Source: a virus. From it: a stretch of DNA of 34,731 nucleotides. The notes under the pieces are model-generated. The model saw nothing but the letters and a program-made list of their open reading frames with translations. It had not been told where the DNA came from and did not search any database. Positions 31,001 through 34,731 of the stretch are shown piece after piece. Positions within the stretch are counted from its first letter, which is position 1. Each line of letters begins with the position of its first letter. The stretch lies in IMG/VR virus record IMGVR_UViG_3300023174_003745, positions 1 to 34,731 of that record; one strand, 5' to 3'. A program made the position numbers and the translations under genes.

Positions 31001-31625
31001 TTTTCGTATAACCAATCATGATAAACTAGACGGCATATTGGTTCGTCTATGTGAAATGGTGATCCGTGGTCAACAAAAGGATCCTGATCGTTATGGCATG
31101 GTTGCAGCCGCTGTGCTGGATCCTGATCAAAGATTGGTCATGGCCTTGAATCATGCCCAAGGCGACAAAGATGTGCATGGCGAGCGTGCGGCCATACGCA
31201 AATATGTCAAGAAGTATGGCGCGATACCCGAGGGCAGCATAATCATCACTACTTGTAGTCCTTGCACTGAACCCATGCCTGAACGTGTGGGCGACAGTTG
31301 TAGGGACCTTATCAGTTCCACACCTGTTCACAAAGTCTATGCTGGTTATCGTGATCCCAGTCAACAAACAGGGCCAGGTGACAAGACTTATCATTTACAG
31401 ATTACCAAGAACAAGCGCATACAAGAACTTTGCAAGAAATTCGCAGACACCTGGCTCAAACGACAATTAGAAGAACTGAGTTTTTTAGGCAGTCCATGCA
31501 CCAAGGACTGCTCTGGACACAGAGCCGGCTACTACTGGAGCCAAGCACGCGGTGGTGCCAAGGTGCCCAACTCATGGAGTCCCAGTTTCAACAATGGTGC
31601 TGCACTACAGCGAGCAGGTCGATGA
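30987..31625 (+). CDS. Deaminase-family protein with C-terminal Cys/His module
   Basis: A 212-residue protein from ATG 30987 (MRISDFRI, tag-like). It carries zinc deaminase elements: VHGERAAIRKY with His64 and Glu66, then ITTCSPCTEPMPER with Cys93 after Ser-Pro, and a further Cys105. In cytidine/dCMP deaminases the second site is PCxxC; here the second ligand is either Cys90 (CSPC) or the distant Cys105, so this is a divergent subfamily. QLEE (161-163) precedes a 49-residue tail with SPCTKDCSGHRAGYYW and SFNNGAAL, another Cys/His module that may be separable. Substrate (free nucleotide, RNA or DNA base) unknown. It overlaps the upstream gene. Confidence 0.72.
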   Translation: MRISDFRITNHDKLDGILVRLCEMVIRGQQKDPDRYGMVAAAVLDPDQRLVMALNHAQGDKDVHGERAAIRKYVKKYGAIPEGSIIITTCSPCTEPMPERVGDSCRDLISSTPVHKVYAGYRDPSQQTGPGDKTYHLQITKNKRIQELCKKFADTWLKRQLEELSFLGSPCTKDCSGHRAGYYWSQARGGAKVPNSWSPSFNNGAALQRAGR

Positions 31626-31693
31626 ACCCTTATCCAGTATATCCCGAGGACCACAACAGTGATACTCCAAGACTTCCATACGCACCAGTCTAA
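31622..31693 (+). CDS. Possible tiny Pro/Tyr-rich peptide (23 aa)
   Basis: ATG 31622 overlaps the deaminase stop (ATGA), and the frame ends at TAA 31691-31693. The peptide MNPYPVYPEDHNSDTPRLPY plus APV is proline-rich and overlaps the start of the methyltransferase gene. It could be a real coupling peptide or chance. Confidence 0.3.
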   Translation: MNPYPVYPEDHNSDTPRLPYAPV

Positions 31694-32249
31694 ACTAGAC
31701 GAGTCGAGCGGCTACAGCCTGACCGGCAGTTTTACACGCGACCTTGTTGCCAGCAAAATTTGGTTGCTGACAGAGCTGGAACAAATACAACAAGATTTTT
31801 CTGCAATTTATATTCTTGGAAGTTGGTATGGTAACTTGGCTTTGTATATGAAACTGCAACCTAGGATCCGGGTCAACAGTATCATCAACGTAGAAAAGAA
31901 TCCTGAGATGTTGGATACCAGTCAACGCATATTGGATCACGTGGGTGCAGACAATGTTGAATACATGCTGACCGATGCCAACAAATTAGATTATAGACAA
32001 CTTGGCAATGCGGGCTGTGTTATCAATACCAGTCTCACTGACATGCCAGGCCGAGCCTGGTTTTTAAACATACCCGCGGGCACGCTTGTGGTCATGCAAG
32101 GTCGTGATCATGATCCTAATCGCAGTTTTTCCAGCACACAGGACATAGTGGATCGTTTCCCACTCAGCGAAGTCCTGTATCATGGCCGCATGCAACTGCG
32201 TGATCCTGAAACCGAATACACTCGTTACATGGTAATTGGACGCAAATAG
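31659..32249 (+). CDS. SAM-dependent methyltransferase-like protein
   Basis: A 196-residue protein from GTG 31659 with GAGGA upstream. It shows a class I methyltransferase-like Rossmann order: IYILGSWYGNLALYM (glycine loop), IINVEKNPEMLDTSQRIL (acidic end of strand 2 binding the ribose), VEYMLTDANKLDY (adenine contact) and VINTSLTDMP (motif IV region). The glycine loop is atypical (GSWYGN), so activity is uncertain. Target not evident; nucleic acid or a small molecule are both possible. It ends shortly before a structured intergenic region. Confidence 0.65.
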   Translation: MILQDFHTHQSKLDESSGYSLTGSFTRDLVASKIWLLTELEQIQQDFSAIYILGSWYGNLALYMKLQPRIRVNSIINVEKNPEMLDTSQRILDHVGADNVEYMLTDANKLDYRQLGNAGCVINTSLTDMPGRAWFLNIPAGTLVVMQGRDHDPNRSFSSTQDIVDRFPLSEVLYHGRMQLRDPETEYTRYMVIGRK

Positions 32250-32251
32250 GA

Positions 32252-32316
32252 TTTGGCCTTAGGACCAGATGCCCGGCTGCTGGGCTGGTAACGCGATTCG
32301 CTACCGCTGAGCCAAA
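32252..32316. other. Structured intergenic element
   Basis: TTTGGC (32252-32257) pairs with GCCAAA (32311-32316), enclosing nested stems. ACCA-GAT-GCCC (32264-32274) pairs with GGGC-TGGT (32282-32289) around a 7-base loop, and GGTA-AC-GCG pairs with CGC-TACC (32287-32305). The last two compete for bases. The minus strand contains GGCTCAGCGGTAGCG, like a tRNA D-arm, but no T-arm or anticodon loop. It may be a processed RNA, an RNA 3' end or a decayed tRNA. Confidence 0.45.
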
Positions 32317-32331
32317 AGTGAGCAAACATAT

Positions 32332-32359
32332 TTGACTTTTCCAATAGATCCTGTATAAT
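32332..32359 (+). promoter_or_regulatory. Sigma70-type promoter of the dsbA-like gene
   Basis: TTGACT (32332-32337), 16-base spacer, TATAAT (32354-32359), followed by AGGAGA before ATG 32384. The best -35 in the window. It suggests early or middle transcription of the replication-side genes by host-type polymerase. Confidence 0.75.
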
Positions 32360-32383
32360 TATGAGAATAACAGGAGAAACCCA

Positions 32384-32644
32384 ATGGCAACCAAAAACTT
32401 CAACACAGAACAAACCAAAAAACTAAACCAGGTGATCAATGAAGGCATGCAGGTCATGCACGAGATTGAAACACTCACAGGTGGCCTCAACGATACAGTC
32501 AAGGCCATCGCCGAAGAGTTGGAGATAAAACCCAATGTTCTCAAGAAAGCTATTCGCTTGGCACACAAGGCCGAGTTCGGCCGCGAGCAACAGGATCATG
32601 AGTTGTTGGAACAAATCTTGACTACGGTAGGCAAAACACTATAA
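32384..32644 (+). CDS. dsbA: DsbA-like late transcription/dsDNA-binding protein
   Basis: An 86-residue helical protein: MATKNFNTEQTKKLNQVINEG, GLNDTVKAIAEELEIKPNVLKKAIRLAHK, and an acidic tail. Size, the 'ELxIKPxxLKKAIRLAHK' helix and placement next to DNA polymerase fit the DsbA family of T4-like phages. In T4 this protein binds dsDNA near late promoters and supports late transcription. Here it may act on the TAAATA boxes. It has a strong promoter and AGGAGA. It is unrelated to the disulfide oxidoreductase of the same name. Confidence 0.72.
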   Translation: MATKNFNTEQTKKLNQVINEGMQVMHEIETLTGGLNDTVKAIAEELEIKPNVLKKAIRLAHKAEFGREQQDHELLEQILTTVGKTL

Positions 32645-32647
32645 GTA

Positions 32648-32707
32648 CTGTTACTATTAACAGCGAGTCGTTGCCGTAAGCAACATGAATCATGGCAAGC
32701 CAGCCAT
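32648..32707 (+). promoter_or_regulatory. Three hairpins before DNA polymerase, possible translational operator
   Basis: CTGTTA-CTAT-TAACAG (32648-32663), GTTGC-CGTAA-GCAAC (32670-32684) and ATGGC-AAGCCA-GCCAT (32692-32707) follow one another. The last ends 4 bases before the polymerase ribosome binding site GGAG (32712-32715). T4 and RB69 DNA polymerase repress their own translation by binding a small hairpin at the same place. The last hairpin is the natural candidate. No U-run follows any of them. Confidence 0.5.
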
Positions 32708-32721
32708 AACTGGAGAAAGCA

Positions 32722-34731
32722 TTGAGTTATATTGACGCACTATTTGATCGTGAACACGATCGCATACATGTAGTTGAACGCAGAGATGGCGAACGCCGCT
32801 ATCAGGAGTATCCGGCCAACTATGTGTTCTATTACGATGATCCACGCGGCAAGTTTGTCAGCATCTATGGCAATCCGGTCAGCCGTTTCAGTACCAGAAA
32901 CAACAAAGAGTTCCGCAAAGAGATCCGCATACAAAGCGGCAAGCAACTGTATGAGAGCGACATCAATCCCATATTCCGTTGCCTGGAAGAAAACTACAAG
33001 GGCCAAGATGGTCCCAAACTAAACGTAGCGTTCTTCGACATCGAAGTAGACTTTGACTCTGATCGTGGATTCAGTCCACCCGAAGATCCATTCAACCCCA
33101 TCACGGCAATAAGTGTATACCTGGGCTGGGTAGGACGTTTGATTACCTTGGTAGTGCCGCCCAAGCACATGACCTGGGAAACTGCACAAGAAATCTGTGC
33201 AGAGTTTTCGGATACCTTGTTGTTCGAGCGTGAAGAAGACATGCTAAACACATTCCTGGATGTCATCGAAGATGCCGATGCACTCAGTGGATGGAACAGC
33301 GAGGGCTATGATATCCCTTACACAGTGAATCGTGTGACCCGTGTGCTGTCAAAAGATGACACACGTAGATTCTGCCTGTGGAATCAGTATCCCAAGGGCC
33401 GTACCTTTGAACGCTTTGGCAATGAGAGCCAGACTTACGACTTGATTGGTCGTGTACACATGGACTATATGCAGTTATATCGCAAGTATACCTATGAAGA
33501 ACGTCACAGTTATAGTTTGGATGCCATTCTTGAATACGAAGGGCTTGAAGGCAAGACCAAGTTTGAAGGCACTTTGGATGCGTTATACAATCAAAACTTC
33601 AAACGCTTCATTGAGTACAACCGCCAAGATGTCAATGGCCTAGCTCAGCTGGACAAGAAGCTCAAATTCTTGGACTTGGCAAATACCCTAGCACATGAGA
33701 ACACTGTGTTGCTACAGACCACCATGGGTGCTGTGGCCGTGACTGAACAGGCCATCATCAACGAAGCACACGAGCGTGGGCTTGTTGTGCCTAATCGCAA
33801 AGAACGCTACAGTGACGAAGACACACAGGCCGCAGGTGCTTATGTGGCCTATCCACGCAAGGGCATACACGAGTATGTCGGAAGCATAGACATCAACAGT
33901 TTGTATCCAAGTGCCATTCGAGCACTCAACATGGGACCCGAAACCATTGTAGGGCAACTTAGACCCATCATGACTGAACGTTACATCACTGACAAAATGC
34001 GTGGTGGTGCCAGCTTTGCTGCGGCTTGGGAAGGTGTGTTTGGTAGTTTGGAATATACTGCTGTGATGGAACAACAACGTGGCACAGAGATCACCATAGA
34101 TTGGCAAGATGGTGAAGAAAGTGTACACAGTGCCTATGAGGTCTGGCACATGATCTTTGATTCAAACCAGCCCTGGATGATCACTGCCAATGGAACAATC
34201 TTTACCTATGAACGTGAAGCAGTGATTCCTGGCTTGTTAAAACGCTGGTATTCTGAACGCAAAGACATGCAGGCCAAGCTCAAAGAATGTACCACGCCCG
34301 AAGATGAAGAATACTGGGACAAGCGACAACTTGTTAAGAAGATCAACTTGAACAGCCTGTATGGTGCCATCTTGAATCCCGGTTGCAGATTCTTTGACAA
34401 ACGTATTGGACAAAGTACCACACTCACAGGTCGTGCTATTGCTCGACACATGGATGCCTATGTCAACGAATGTATCACTGGTGTATACGACCATGTAGGC
34501 GAAGCCATCATCTACGGTGACACAGACTCGTGTTACTTCTCGGCCTATCCTGTGCTGAAACCTGAAATTGAAGCCGGCAACATGACCTGGAGTCGAGAAA
34601 TGGCCGTGCAGTTATACAACAGCATTGCCGATCAAGTCAATGAAAGTTTTCCTGGATTCATGGAACAAGCATTTCATGTGCCCAGATCCATGGGTGAAGT
34701 TATACGAGGCGGTCGTGAGATTGTGGCTTCA
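32722..34731 (+). CDS. DNA polymerase, family B, T4 gp43-like (3' end outside window)
   Basis: 670 codons to the window edge. The start is TTG 32722 with GGAG upstream; an in-frame TAA at 32707 excludes an earlier ATG. Exonuclease motifs are present: FDIE (Asp106, Glu108), GWNSEGYD (Asp197) and YNRQD (Asp303). Polymerase motif A is DINSLYPS (Asp390), motif B is KKINLNSLYG (Asn544) and motif C is YGDTDS (Asp600, Asp602). All catalytic residues are intact, so it is a proofreading replicative polymerase. GPETI after motif A also matches T4 gp43. The missing part would hold the thumb and the C-terminal clamp-binding peptide. Confidence 0.97.
   Translation, partial: MSYIDALFDREHDRIHVVERRDGERRYQEYPANYVFYYDDPRGKFVSIYGNPVSRFSTRNNKEFRKEIRIQSGKQLYESDINPIFRCLEENYKGQDGPKLNVAFFDIEVDFDSDRGFSPPEDPFNPITAISVYLGWVGRLITLVVPPKHMTWETAQEICAEFSDTLLFEREEDMLNTFLDVIEDADALSGWNSEGYDIPYTVNRVTRVLSKDDTRRFCLWNQYPKGRTFERFGNESQTYDLIGRVHMDYMQLYRKYTYEERHSYSLDAILEYEGLEGKTKFEGTLDALYNQNFKRFIEYNRQDVNGLAQLDKKLKFLDLANTLAHENTVLLQTTMGAVAVTEQAIINEAHERGLVVPNRKERYSDEDTQAAGAYVAYPRKGIHEYVGSIDINSLYPSAIRALNMGPETIVGQLRPIMTERYITDKMRGGASFAAAWEGVFGSLEYTAVMEQQRGTEITIDWQDGEESVHSAYEVWHMIFDSNQPWMITANGTIFTYEREAVIPGLLKRWYSERKDMQAKLKECTTPEDEEYWDKRQLVKKINLNSLYGAILNPGCRFFDKRIGQSTTLTGRAIARHMDAYVNECITGVYDHVGEAIIYGDTDSCYFSAYPVLKPEIEAGNMTWSREMAVQLYNSIADQVNESFPGFMEQAFHVPRSMGEVIRGGREIVAS

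Noticed and set aside
32250-32330. tRNA gene on the minus strand
   Set aside because: Only a D-arm-like GGCTCAGCGGTAGCG is present. No T-loop (TTCGANT in the right place), no anticodon loop with T33, and no D-stem partner could be found, so a working tRNA is not supported.
1-34731. CRISPR array, insertion sequence, integrase or attachment site
   Set aside because: No regularly spaced repeats, transposase motifs or recombinase motifs were seen; all genes run in one direction as in a lytic phage.

Overview
The window reads as part of the genome of a large T4-like (myovirus-type) phage of a Gram-negative, probably aquatic bacterium. Three things support this. The family B DNA polymerase and a DsbA-like protein at the right end are T4-type. 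A lysis set (GH19 endolysin, overlapping spanins, 3-TM holin) is present, and the outer spanin has a lipobox. Short TAAATA boxes resembling the T4 late promoter core sit just in front of several genes. All credible genes lie on the + strand, packed tightly with many ATGA or TGATG stop/start overlaps. The host cannot be named from the sequence. No integrase, tRNA gene, insertion sequence or CRISPR array was found.

Layout. 1-1436: the tail of a nucleotidyltransferase, a small ORF, then endolysin, inner spanin and overlapping outer spanin. 1457-4622: a metabolic and surface block with a complete isocitrate lyase (aceA), a class II aldolase, a GT25 glycosyltransferase and a lipoprotein. 4627-7833: three multidomain proteins whose N-termini look like the T4 capsid targeting sequence (RNase-like; ParB-like plus kinase-like; GNAT plus ADP-ribosyltransferase-like). 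7873-8720: holin and small membrane or exported proteins. 8721-11889: a type-B DnaJ and a ClpA-type unfoldase, each behind its own host-like sigma70 promoter. 11891-15377: unknowns, small structural-type proteins, a nucleotidyltransferase and a glycosyltransferase. 15403-21585: one 2060-residue protein with nucleotidyltransferase, HExxH metalloprotease and amidoligase-like domains. 21582-25243: Cys-rich secreted protein, HAD-GNAT fusion, glycine-rich adhesin-like protein, capsid-targeted peptide and Dps. 25247-31625: virion/internal-type proteins, one of them built of two-cysteine basic modules, a Cys-cluster protein and a deaminase. 31659-34731: methyltransferase-like protein, dsbA-like gene and the start of the DNA polymerase gene.

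The most striking pattern is a likely capsid-loading and processing system. At least nine genes start with M(R/K)-type peptides, several reading MRAxEFIxE, matching the T4 capsid targeting sequence and its prohead protease consensus (I/L)xE. The same (I/L)xE tripeptide recurs at domain borders inside the large proteins and directly before the short basic two-cysteine modules. I infer that these genes encode a cargo of enzymes and basic peptides packaged in the head, cut apart during maturation and delivered with the DNA. Around it, isocitrate lyase, DnaJ, ClpA (with an IGF loop that may dock host ClpP) and Dps suggest reprogramming of host metabolism and protein or DNA quality control. The late-type TAAATA boxes often lie so close to the start codon that leaderless late mRNAs are predicted.
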